Assembly (NCBI RefSeq): GCF_007197575.1
Contig: NZ_CP041616.1
Coordinates: 1,550,001 to 1,614,000 of the forward strand
Reading direction: 5' to 3'
From: Ornithinimicrobium ciconiae
GTDB lineage: Bacteria; Actinomycetota; Actinomycetes; Actinomycetales; Dermatophilaceae
DNA: 64,000 nt
Part shown: positions 43,731 through 51,990 of the stretch, piece after piece
How the letters are laid out: every line of letters starts with the position of its first letter
Position numbering within the stretch: position 1 is the stretch's first letter
Translations under genes and position numbers: made by a program
The notes under the pieces: generated by a model
The model's input: only the letters and a program-made list of their open reading frames with translations
The model's database searches: none
Told to the model about the DNA's origin: nothing

Positions 43731-44390
43731 TCAGGCCCGGACCCGTGCTCGGGTCGGGACCGTGGGCATCGCCTTGCGGCCCATCGGGGTCCTGCGCGTG
43801 AGGACGTGCTGCATCGCGAAGAGCATCAGCGGCATCACGACCCTGAGCCGTGGTGAGCTGAACGGGACCGGGATCTGACCGGTGTCCCGTCCGACCAGGA
43901 TCGTCGGGCCGTCCGACAGCTGGTCGGGACCTCGGTATTCACTGGAGTGCAGCTGCACACGATCGAGGGGTCGATCCGATCGGCGAAGTCGGGCACCTTC
44001 GGGGTGGTGCCGAACGTGCCAGTGGCGATCACCACGTTGTCGGCGGTGAGGTGGCCGGCATCGGCCGTGACGGCATACCCGCTGCCTGCGCTCGGCGCGA
44101 CCCGCAGGACCCGCGTCCCGAGACGGACGGGGAGGGCCAGCTCGTCGGCATACTGCTCGAGGTAGTCGGCGAACTCGTCCTTGCTCGGGAAGTGCCACGT
44201 CGGACCGGGGTAGGGGCGGCAGGGCAGGCCGTCGGCCCAGGCGGGAGAGTAGAGGCGCAGGGAGTCCCAGTGGCCGCGCCACCGGTGACCGACGCGGGCG
44301 GCCCGGTCCAGGACGAGGACCTCTCGGCCAGCGCGCTGCAGATGGTGAGCGGGGCACGGTGCGCGGCATCGACCGATCCACCCATCTGCG
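43731..44390 (-). pseudogene. Broken FAD-dependent monooxygenase-like oxidoreductase
   Basis: Minus-strand homology is split between two frames. One carries HHLQRAGREVLVLDRAARVG, then LRLYSPAWADGLP and VVIATGTFG. After DPSIV, at about 43957-43960, a GTGTG run shifts the frame and QLHSSEYRGPDQLSDG continues in another frame, followed by LVGRDTGQIPVPFSS. The FAD-binding GxGxxG start is missing, and the NAD(P)-binding middle between SDGP and TILVGRD is deleted. It is the remnant of a flavin monooxygenase/thioredoxin-reductase-like protein and cannot be functional. Confidence 0.85.
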
Positions 44391-44425
44391 GGGTGCGGAC
44401 GATGGGTTACGTGACCCACTTCGGG

Positions 44426-46069
44426 TCAGAGCACGTCGCGGCGTCGGAACCCGGCGAAGCCGACGCCCATCAGCAGGACGAAGGCCCCTGCGAGCCAGAG
44501 CAGTCCGGTCCAGTCGGGGGAGGCCTGGGTGACGATCGGCACCTGGCGCAGGGGGCTGATGTCCAGTGCCCAGCCGGGCAGGTTGAAGGTCGGGCCGAGC
44601 AGAGTGAGCCCGAAGGTGGCGACCACGCCGAGCCAGCCGACGAGTCGCTTGCTGGGGGCCGCGCCCACCGCGGCCGTGGCCAGCGCGACCAGCACCCAGA
44701 CCGCAGGGATGGTCACCAGTGCCTGCCAGATCACGTCACCACGAGCGATCGAGTCGTCCCGGGCGGAGGCCACCAGTCCGAGGGTCGTGCCGGCCACCAG
44801 GAGTGCGACCGCGGTGGCGACCAGCGCGAGGACCACATTGCTGGCCAGATAGGTGGTCCGGCGCAACGATCCGGCCAGCAGGGGCTCGACCCGGACGTTC
44901 GACTCCTCGTCATAGACGCGCAGGATCAACTGGACCCCCATGACCGCGGCGATGATCGCGATGAGTTGCAGCAGGGTCGCCAGGAAGGCGAAGGTCAGGT
45001 CGGACAGGCTGGTCACCCCGGCGGCGACGATCGCGGCCAGCGCGGGGTTGCCGGCCACGACCCCACCCATCGTGGTCGCCAGCGTCCCGAAGATCGCGCC
45101 GAGCGCCGCGAAGGCCACCAGCCACCCGGTCAGCGCCGAGCGGTGCAGCGCGAGCGCCAGCCCCCAGACGTTGCCGGCCAGACCCGCCTCGGCGGGTCCG
45201 GGACGGGTGGCGATCAGACCCTGACCGAAGTCGCGGCGGCCCTGGAGCAGGAAGGCCACCACGATGAGCACCACGGCGAGGGCCAGGGCCGCCAGGAGTG
45301 GCCACGGGTTGTTGTCGGTGGCCGGTCGGGTCCGCTCGAGCCAGCCCAGTGGGGTCAGCCAGGTGGTCCACTCCGGTGCTCCAGAGGAGTCGAGATAGCC
45401 GCGCAGCAGGAAGGAGATGCCGAGGGTGGCGACCGCGAGGGTGCTGGCGGTGCGGGCGTCCGATCCCAGCTGGGCGGCGACGGCCGCGACCCCGGCATAC
45501 ATCAGCCCGGAGGCGGTGAAGGTCGCGGACAGGATGAGGGTGGGGCCCACCCCGCCACCGCTGATGACGGTGAGCACGAAGCACACGACGCCCAGGGCCA
45601 CCGAGGCGATGGCCGCGATCGCGACGGCGACCGCCAGACGGCTCTGCCGCGCCATCACGCCCGAGGCGAGCAGCTCGGCCTGCCCGGAGTCCTCATCGGC
45701 GCGGCTGCTGCGCACGACGGCCAGGATCGCCATCAGCCCGGCGAAGAAGGCGCCCAGCTGCCCGGCCCGCCAGGCGTTGAACCCGTCGCCGGTCATCAGG
45801 TCCCGGGCCGGGCCGAAGATCAGCGACAGGGCCGGGTTGCTGCCCAGCGCCGTCGCGAGCTGCTCACGGTCGGACTGGTCGGGGAAGACCCAGGCATAGG
45901 CCAGGATCGAGGAGGCGGACAGCAGGGAGATCAGCACCACCCACGGGGCGAGGTTGCGTGCGTCCTGGGGGAGAGCGGCCCGCAGCAGCGTCGCCGTGCC
46001 GGTCAGGGGCCCGGACCTGGGTGCGGTGGCGCGGCGTGCCGTGGCCCGGTGGGCCGGTGAGGATCTCAC
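44426..46069 (-). CDS. ABC exporter permease, two-module type
   Basis: A 547-residue polytopic membrane protein with about 12 hydrophobic segments, resembling the exporters annotated as polyketide antibiotic transporter permeases in actinobacteria. Its N-terminus is basic and Arg-rich, then LVVVLISLLSASS-type helices follow. It overlaps the ATPase stop by ATGA (46066-46069). The pair probably exports a drug or natural product. Confidence 0.85.
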   Translation of the reverse strand: MRSSPAHRATARRATAPRSGPLTGTATLLRAALPQDARNLAPWVVLISLLSASSILAYAWVFPDQSDREQLATALGSNPALSLIFGPARDLMTGDGFNAWRAGQLGAFFAGLMAILAVVRSSRADEDSGQAELLASGVMARQSRLAVAVAIAAIASVALGVVCFVLTVISGGGVGPTLILSATFTASGLMYAGVAAVAAQLGSDARTASTLAVATLGISFLLRGYLDSSGAPEWTTWLTPLGWLERTRPATDNNPWPLLAALALAVVLIVVAFLLQGRRDFGQGLIATRPGPAEAGLAGNVWGLALALHRSALTGWLVAFAALGAIFGTLATTMGGVVAGNPALAAIVAAGVTSLSDLTFAFLATLLQLIAIIAAVMGVQLILRVYDEESNVRVEPLLAGSLRRTTYLASNVVLALVATAVALLVAGTTLGLVASARDDSIARGDVIWQALVTIPAVWVLVALATAAVGAAPSKRLVGWLGVVATFGLTLLGPTFNLPGWALDISPLRQVPIVTQASPDWTGLLWLAGAFVLLMGVGFAGFRRRDVL

Positions 46070-46968
46070 GGCTGCTGCTCGTCCGCGCTGCTGTAGTGCC
46101 GCAGGAAAAGGTCCTCCAGGGAAGCGGGGGAGACCGTGAGGGCGGACATCTCGTGCGGCACCAGGGCGGCCATCGCGGCGTTGACCTGATCTGGCTCGAC
46201 GGTGGCCGTGAGTCGCTGGTGGTCATCCAGGTGGGCGTCGAGCAGGACGGGCAGCTCCCGCAGGTCAGCCGGGGGCCGGGCGAGGGTCGTGCTGAGGGTG
46301 ACCCGGGTCTGACCGCGCAGCTCGGTGAGGGTGCCGGTCTGCACGATCGTGCCCAGGCGGATGATGCTGACCCGGTCGGCCAGCGCCTCGACCTCACTCA
46401 TGATGTGGCTGGAGAGCAGGATCGTGCGGCCCTGCTCCTTCACCGTGGCCACCTCGTCCTGGAAGACGGCCTCCATCAGCGGGTCCAGGCCGGAGGTGGG
46501 CTCGTCGAGGATCAGCAGCTCGACGTCCGCCGCCAGCGCAGCGACGATCGCGACCTTCTGGCGGTTGCCCTTGGAGTACTGCCGGCCGCGCTTGGTCGGG
46601 TCCAGCTCGAAGCGCTCGATGAGGTCCGTGCGGCGGGTCCGGTCGAGACCGCCGCGCAGGTTGCCCAGCAGGTCGATCGCCTCGCCGCCGGTCAGGCCCG
46701 GCCACAGGACGACGTCACCGGGCACATAGGCCAGGCGGCGGTGCAGGTCCACCACATCGCGCCACGGGTCACCGCCGAGCAGCTCCACGGTGCCGGCGTC
46801 GGCCCGCAGCAGCCCCAGGAGCACCCGGATGGTGGTGGACTTGCCGGCCCCGTTGGGGCCGAGGAAACCGTGGACCTCGCCGTGAGCGACCTTGAGGTCA
46901 GCGCCGTCCAGGGCCGTGAAGGAGCCAAACCTCTTCACCAGGCCGGTGGTGCGGATCGCGGATGTCAT
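46066..46968 (-). CDS. ABC exporter ATP-binding protein
   Basis: A 300-residue ATPase. Walker A GPNGAGKST (K43) is followed by a variant signature YSKGNRQK in place of LSGGQ, then LLILDEPTSGLDP and SSHIMSEVE. The variant signature is common in this exporter subgroup. A C-terminal domain of about 80 residues follows. It overlaps the permease by 4 bp and lies 11 bp after the MDR gene, forming a three-gene operon. Confidence 0.93.
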   Translation of the reverse strand: MTSAIRTTGLVKRFGSFTALDGADLKVAHGEVHGFLGPNGAGKSTTIRVLLGLLRADAGTVELLGGDPWRDVVDLHRRLAYVPGDVVLWPGLTGGEAIDLLGNLRGGLDRTRRTDLIERFELDPTKRGRQYSKGNRQKVAIVAALAADVELLILDEPTSGLDPLMEAVFQDEVATVKEQGRTILLSSHIMSEVEALADRVSIIRLGTIVQTGTLTELRGQTRVTLSTTLARPPADLRELPVLLDAHLDDHQRLTATVEPDQVNAAMAALVPHEMSALTVSPASLEDLFLRHYSSADEQQP

Positions 46969-46979
46969 GCAGTCACCTC

Positions 46980-47948
46980 TCAGTCCCGCACGGTGATCAC
47001 CACGTTGCCGATCTTCTGCCCGGACTCGACGTAGCGGTGGGCCGCGACGATGTCCTCCAGCGGATAGGCGCGGTCGATGAGCGGGCGGTAGGTCCGCGCC
47101 GCCAGGTGGTCGCGGATCTCCTCCACGACCGACTGGTTGTGCTCAGGGAAGGGGAAGACCACGCGCTGGCGCCCGCGGCGCACCGTCCCCAGGAGCGAGA
47201 GCGGCAGGTTCTGCCAACCGGGGCCCAGCTCGGAGGAGACATAGACGCCGTCCGGACGCAGGATCCGCCGGCACCGACCGAAGGTGCTCTTGCCGACGGC
47301 GTCGATGACCGCGTCGAACTGGTGCGGCAGGGCGGTGAAGTCCTCACGGGTGTAGTCCACGATGTGAACAACACCCAGGGAGCGCACCGTCTCCGCATGC
47401 TCGCCGGCACAGACGGCGGTCACGCTGCACCCGAGGGCGGCGAGCTGCTGCACCGCGGCCGAGCCGATGCCGCCGGTGGCGCCGTTGACCAGGACATCGT
47501 CCCCGGCGCGGATCCCCGCCCGGCGGATCGCGGAGCGGGCGTAGTGAAAGCCTTCCGTCGACGCGGCGGCCTCCTGCTGGCTCACCCCGGCGGGGACAGC
47601 GGCGAGGGAGGAGGTCTGCTGCACCACGGCATACTCCGCATGTGCCCCGAAGCGGCCCTCGCAGTAGCCGAAGACCCGCTCTCCGACCGCGAACCGGTCC
47701 ACGTCTGCTCCGGTGGCAACCACCTCGCCGGCGAACTCGGTCCCCAGGATGGTGCGCTTGGGCCGTCGCAGGCCGGTCAGGGCGCGCATGAAGAACGGGC
47801 GGGCGGCGCGGTAGGCACAGTCGGTGCGGTTGACGGTGGTGGCGTCCACCCGGATCAGCAGCTCGCCGGCGCCGGGGTGGGGGACCGGCACCTCGGTGAC
47901 CGAGACGACCTCGGGCGGCCCGTAGTTGGTGTTCACGGCTGCGCGCAC
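46980..47948 (-). CDS. Medium-chain dehydrogenase (quinone oxidoreductase-like)
   Basis: A 322-residue MDR-family oxidoreductase. TILGTEFAGEVVATG, GYCEGRFGAHAEY and the NAD(P) motif VLVNGATGGIGSAAVQ are visible. The structural and catalytic zinc cysteines are absent, so it is a zinc-free quinone oxidoreductase or enoyl-reductase type. GTG 47948 gives MRAAVNTNYG; GTG at 47936 is an alternative. It leads the ABC operon and is divergent from the padR operon. Confidence 0.88.
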   Translation of the reverse strand: MRAAVNTNYGPPEVVSVTEVPVPHPGAGELLIRVDATTVNRTDCAYRAARPFFMRALTGLRRPKRTILGTEFAGEVVATGADVDRFAVGERVFGYCEGRFGAHAEYAVVQQTSSLAAVPAGVSQQEAAASTEGFHYARSAIRRAGIRAGDDVLVNGATGGIGSAAVQQLAALGCSVTAVCAGEHAETVRSLGVVHIVDYTREDFTALPHQFDAVIDAVGKSTFGRCRRILRPDGVYVSSELGPGWQNLPLSLLGTVRRGRQRVVFPFPEHNQSVVEEIRDHLAARTYRPLIDRAYPLEDIVAAHRYVESGQKIGNVVITVRD

Positions 47949-48117
47949 GACTCGACTCTACTCAGGGACGCGTGTTTTGCGTCACATCGGGAGGCGGTCC
48001 CATGACCTTGGGAATTCGACCTTCCCTCTTCCTGCACGGGCGTCAAAAGGCGCGGTCGAAAGGGCAAGGTCACCGGGGGCGTTGGCAGCGAGCGCAGAGT
48101 CGGACAGTGACGTGTGA

Positions 48118-48147
48118 TTGACAATAGTGTGTGACACACAGTAATGT
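48118..48147 (+). promoter_or_regulatory. padR promoter with embedded TGTGT-GAC-ACACA operator
   Basis: TTGACA (48118-48123) and TAATGT (48142-48147) are separated by 18 bp. The spacer contains TGTGTGACACACA, a 5-bp dyad suited to PadR autorepression. The predicted start point is at or next to ATG 48156, so the padR mRNA is probably leaderless. Confidence 0.75.
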
Positions 48148-48155
48148 CTCGGGGC

Positions 48156-48491
48156 ATGGACACAGAGGAGATGCTGGCGACGCACAGCCAGGAGCTGCGC
48201 CGGGGCACCGTCGTGCTTGCGGCGCTCGCCTGCCTGGGGGAGCCCCGCTACGGCTACGCCCTGCTGGAGCACCTCGCGGACGCGGGCATCGAGGTGGAGG
48301 GCAACACCCTCTATCCGCTGCTGCGCCGACTGGAGAAGCAGGGGCTGCTCACCAGCGAGTGGAACACCGATGAGAGTCGGCCCCGCAAGTTCTATGTCCT
48401 CACCCAGGACGGCCGCACCGTCCTCACCGCGCTCTCTGCCGAGTGGCGCGACCTCAACCTCGCGCTGCAGACGCTGACCACCAGGGGATGA
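48156..48491 (+). CDS. PadR-family transcriptional regulator
   Basis: A 111-residue winged-helix regulator. RRGTVVLAALACLGEPRYGYALLEHLADAG, then GNTLYPLLRRLEKQGLLTSEW, is the PadR DNA-binding domain, followed by a short dimerisation helix. Start 48156 is chosen because the next upstream ATG (48144) overlaps the -10 box. It likely represses its own promoter and the overlapping cistron, a HAAS-domain membrane protein. It is also divergent from the MDR/ABC operon, a possible second target. Confidence 0.92.
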   Translation: MDTEEMLATHSQELRRGTVVLAALACLGEPRYGYALLEHLADAGIEVEGNTLYPLLRRLEKQGLLTSEWNTDESRPRKFYVLTQDGRTVLTALSAEWRDLNLALQTLTTRG

Positions 48492-48493
48492 CC

Positions 48494-49453
48494 ATGAGTT
48501 CACTGACCGACCGTTATGTCCACGCCGTGACCGCAGAGCTGCCCGAGCCGCAGCGGGTCGACATCGCCGCCGAGCTGCGGGGCACCATCGAGGACACCGT
48601 CGCGGCTGCCCCCGCGGGCACCGACCCCGCCGTGGCTGAGCGGGAGGCCCTGCTGGCACTGGGACATCCGACCGCGCTCGCGGACAACTACCGCGGAGAG
48701 GGGCGCTCGCTGATCGGGCAGCGGCTCTATCCCGCGTGGGTGCGCACCCTGAAGGCACTGTTGCTGTGGGTGCCGGCCATGGTCGGCGGGATCACCCTCG
48801 TCATCGGGCTCCTGGATGGCGACCCGCCCGGCGATGTCGTCGGCAGCATGGTTAGCGGCGTGCTGTGGTCCGCGGTCATGGTGACCTTCTGGGTCACCGT
48901 CGGCTTCGCGATCGCCGAGCGCACCGGCGCCGAGAACCAGACCCTCGAGATCCTCGGCACGCACGGCCAGTGGGACCCGGCTGAGCTGCCCGAGCCGCAG
49001 AAGCGTCAGGTGTCCTGGGGCGACGGCATCCTGTCGGTCGTCCTCAACGCCTTCATCCTCACCCTCCTGCTGCTGCCCGGACGTCTCGGTGGATCGGTGG
49101 ACGACGTCGCGTGGGGGCAGATCTTCACCGACACGGCATACGGCCTGCGCTGGGTGCTCGCCGCCGGCATGGTCGCCAGCCTGCTGGCCTCCGTCTTCGT
49201 CCTGGCCCGCGGCCGCTGGACCTGGCCCACCGCGATCACCAACCTCATCGGCACGGTGCTCTTTGTGGGTCCACTGGTGTGGCTCGCCGCCCGCAACACC
49301 CTCTATGCCTGGGACACCCTGCCGCTGGAGTGGGTCGGCGACGGCGACCTGCAGGTCAACGAGGGGGCGACCCTGACGGTCACCATCGTCGGGCTCCTGG
49401 CGATCGCCCTCTGGGAGACGGTCGACTCCTTCCGCAAGGCCGCCCGGCCCTGA
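48494..49453 (+). CDS. HAAS-domain membrane protein, PadR partner
   Basis: A 319-residue protein. The N-terminal 65 residues (LTDRYVHAVTAELPEPQRVDIAAELRGTI) are a HAAS-type domain, as commonly found next to PadR. About six transmembrane helices follow. ATG 48494 has AGGGG at 7 bp; ATG 48488 overlaps the padR stop but is too close to that site. The two genes probably act as a membrane-linked signalling module; the signal is unknown. Confidence 0.85.
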   Translation: MSSLTDRYVHAVTAELPEPQRVDIAAELRGTIEDTVAAAPAGTDPAVAEREALLALGHPTALADNYRGEGRSLIGQRLYPAWVRTLKALLLWVPAMVGGITLVIGLLDGDPPGDVVGSMVSGVLWSAVMVTFWVTVGFAIAERTGAENQTLEILGTHGQWDPAELPEPQKRQVSWGDGILSVVLNAFILTLLLLPGRLGGSVDDVAWGQIFTDTAYGLRWVLAAGMVASLLASVFVLARGRWTWPTAITNLIGTVLFVGPLVWLAARNTLYAWDTLPLEWVGDGDLQVNEGATLTVTIVGLLAIALWETVDSFRKAARP

Positions 49454-49455
49454 CC

Positions 49456-50343
49456 ATGACCGCTCCTGCTGCGCCCGAACCGGTCGCACTCACCGGGCGC
49501 GACTGGGGCATGTTGGTGGCGGTCGCCCTGATGTGGGCCTCGTCCTATCTGTTCATCAAGATCGGGCTGGAGGACTTCCCGCCCGCGACGATCGCCTGGC
49601 TGCGGATCGCTCTGGGTGCGCTGGCGCTGACCCTGGTCCCTGCCGCCCGGGCGCCGCTGCGACACCGCGAGGACTGGAGGCTGACCGCGATCCTCGGGGT
49701 CGTCTGGATGGCGGTGCCGTTCGTGCTCTTCACGCTGGCTCAGCAACACATTGCCTCGGCACTGGCCGGCATGATCAACGGCGCCGCGCCACTGTTCACG
49801 GCTGCCGTCGCGGCGGTGTGGTGGCGCCGCTCGCCCGACCGGCGGCTGCTGATCGGCCTGGCCGTCGGGTTCGTGGGGGTGGTGGCCCTCGGGGTGCCCA
49901 ACGTGGACGGGTCGGCGAGCCTGACCGGGATCCTGATGGTCCTTGCGGCGACCCTGCTGTACGCCATTGCGTTCAACATCTCCGGGCACCTGCAGGCGCG
50001 CAATGGGGCACTCGCGGTGATCTGGCGGGCGCAGCTCGTCGCCCTCGTCGTCGTCGCGCCGTTCGGTGTGCCCGGCCTGCTCGACTCCACTCCGACGGTG
50101 GGCGGCTGGGCGGCGATGATCGCCCTGGGCGCGCTCGGCACCGGCCTGGCGTTCGTCATGTTCGTGACGCTGGTCGGACGGATCGGTGCCTCCCGCGCCT
50201 CGATCACCAACTATCTGATCCCCGTGGTCGCCCTGGCACTCGGAGCCGGCCTCGTCGGTGAGCGGGTCGCCCCGCTGTCGATGCTCGGGATCGTGCTGGC
50301 GCTGGCCGGTGCGTATGTCGCGAACTCGCGCAGGCGGACCTGA
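49456..50343 (+). CDS. EamA/DMT-family transporter
   Basis: A 295-residue protein with ten transmembrane helices in two EamA repeats. LMWASSYLFIKIGLEDFPPATIAWLRI starts the first repeat and LGTGLAFVMFVTLVGRIG, then ITNYLIPVVALALG, ends the second. ATG 49456 is 2 bp after the HAAS gene stop, so it is probably the third cistron of the padR operon. Substrate unknown; an amino-acid or metabolite exporter is likely. Confidence 0.9.
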   Translation: MTAPAAPEPVALTGRDWGMLVAVALMWASSYLFIKIGLEDFPPATIAWLRIALGALALTLVPAARAPLRHREDWRLTAILGVVWMAVPFVLFTLAQQHIASALAGMINGAAPLFTAAVAAVWWRRSPDRRLLIGLAVGFVGVVALGVPNVDGSASLTGILMVLAATLLYAIAFNISGHLQARNGALAVIWRAQLVALVVVAPFGVPGLLDSTPTVGGWAAMIALGALGTGLAFVMFVTLVGRIGASRASITNYLIPVVALALGAGLVGERVAPLSMLGIVLALAGAYVANSRRRT

Positions 50344-50347
50344 CCGA

Positions 50348-51166
50348 TCAGTCGTGCTCTCGGAGCAACCCGTCGACGTCGGGTAGGTCCGCAAACCCCG
50401 TGAACGTGCCCGCCTCGGCGATCTCGCGGGCGACGCCGAGCCACCCGCCCCAGGCCGCACGGGCCAGCGTGCCGCCGACGCTGATCCTCCGCACCCCGAG
50501 GGCGGCCGCCTCCGCCACGGTGATGAAGGGGGCGTTGATGAGCAGGTTCACCGGCTTGGGTGCGACCGCCTCGACCACGGCGGTGATCTCCTCGGGCGTG
50601 GTGATCCGCGGTGCATACAGACAGTCCGCTCCTGCCTCGGCGAAGGCCTGCAGCCGGCGGACCGTCTCGTCCAGGTCGGGTCGGCCCACGACGAAGCCCT
50701 CGCTCCGGGCGGTGAGCAGGACGCCGGTCCCGCTGTCGTCGATCGCCTGACGGGCGGCGGCCACCCGATCCACGGCCAGCGCAAAGTCACACAACGGCGG
50801 CTCGGGGTTCTAGCTGGAGTCCTCGACGGAGAGTCCCGCGACACCGGTGCCGCAGGCCAGGGTCACATGGGCGTGCACATCACTCGGGTCCACCGCGTAG
50901 GCGCCCTCGAAGTCGGCGTTGACCGGCACGCTCACCGCGGCAACCAGATCACGCAGGTGGGCCAGGGCCCGCTCCAGCGCCAACCCGTTGTCGGGGCGGC
51001 CCGCAGCCCATGCGGCCCCCGCGCTGGTCGACGCCAGGGCCGGGAATCCCAGCCGCTGCAGCATGACTGCGCTGCCCGCGTCCCAGGGGTTGGGCATGAC
51101 GAACGTCCCGGACTCATGGAGCCGGTGGAACTGCGCGATACGTGTCGCTCCGAGGTCCTCAGACAT
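50348..51166 (-). pseudogene. Isocitrate lyase/PEP mutase-family gene with an in-frame TAG
   Basis: From ATG 51166 the protein reads through RIAQFHRLHESGTFVMPNPWDAGSA and VPVNADFEGAYA up to GLSVEDSS. A TAG codon at 50812-50810 interrupts the frame, and the same frame continues with NPEPPLCDFALAVDRVAAAR to the normal end at 50348. With the stop ignored the length (272 residues) is normal for this family of C-C lyases. Either it is a recent nonsense mutation, a sequencing error, or read-through occurs. The downstream half alone has a TTG start and no RBS. Confidence 0.85.
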
Positions 51167-51268
51167 GGGTGCCTCCGCTCGGGTGGGCGTACTCTTCACT
51201 GTCAGGTTAGGGCCTCGTCCCACCACCGGGGAGACTGCTCCCAGCACCCGCGCCGACAGGAGCCTCAC

Positions 51269-51907
51269 ATGATCAACCGGACTGCCGTGAGAGGTGGCGG
51301 TGTGGCGGCCGCCGGACTGCTCCTTGCCCCCGCCCTGGTGCTTCTCGCCCCGGCTGCTGCGATGGCCTGCTCGTGTGCCGTGGCCGACACCGAGACGCTG
51401 GTGGGCTATGTCGACACGATCGCCGTGGGGGAGCTCGCCACCATCGAGGCGCCGCCGACGCGTGCGGATGGGGCAGTTGACACCGCTGACCAGGTGACCT
51501 ACACCGTCACCCTGCAGACCGTCCTCAAGGGTGAGCCCGATAACCCGCTGGTCTTCCGGTCGGCCTCCCACGGGGCCTCCTGTGGACTGGAGGATATGGC
51601 GGTCGGCCGGGACTATGTCTTCTTTGTCCGCGATGGTGAGTCAGGTCTGTGTGACGGCACGTCCCGGGCCACACCCACGCTGATCGCCGAGGTGGAGGCG
51701 GTGACCGGTCCAGGCCAGGAGCCGATGGCACGAGCCGCTGACCCCGCGACCGGGTCCGACACCGCGCCGGGCTCAGTGGACCAGGCGCCAGCGGCCGAGT
51801 TGGAGTCAGGCCTGCCGACCGCACTCCCGTGGATCGCCCTCACCGCCGGCGTGGTCACCGTGGGCCTCGGCTGGTTGCTCTGGACCCGACGCTCCCGCAA
51901 CGACTGA
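51269..51907 (+). CDS. Secreted TIMP-like membrane-anchored protein
   Basis: A 212-residue surface protein. A signal peptide ends at about AAAMA, leaving a mature CSCAVADTE start. The Cys-x-Cys at the mature N-terminus, plus VTLQTVLKGEPDNPLVFR, resembles the netrin/TIMP-like fold. A disordered Ala/Pro-rich stretch precedes a C-terminal transmembrane helix (WIALTAGVVTVGLGWLLW) and an RRSRND tail. ATG 51269 follows GACAGGAG. It may inhibit proteases or bind metals, but neither is shown. Confidence 0.75.
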   Translation: MINRTAVRGGGVAAAGLLLAPALVLLAPAAAMACSCAVADTETLVGYVDTIAVGELATIEAPPTRADGAVDTADQVTYTVTLQTVLKGEPDNPLVFRSASHGASCGLEDMAVGRDYVFFVRDGESGLCDGTSRATPTLIAEVEAVTGPGQEPMARAADPATGSDTAPGSVDQAPAAELESGLPTALPWIALTAGVVTVGLGWLLWTRRSRND

Positions 51908-51936
51908 GACTGCACAGCGAGCGAGCCGGCACAGCA

Positions 51937-51972
51937 AGCGGCCACGCCGCACCGAGGTGCGACGTGGCCGCT
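51937..51972. terminator. Bidirectional terminator hairpin
   Basis: A 10-bp stem AGCGGCCACG/CGTGGCCGCT with an inner GCACC/GGTGC stem lies between the convergent TIMP-like and LVIVD genes. Confidence 0.85.
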
Positions 51973-51990
51973 ATGAGGTCCTGCGTCAGA

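Noticed and set aside
44051..46060. 669-codon plus-strand frame opposite the ABC permease
   Set aside because: Charged low-complexity antisense product; the minus-strand permease has clear membrane helices and overlaps its ATPase gene.
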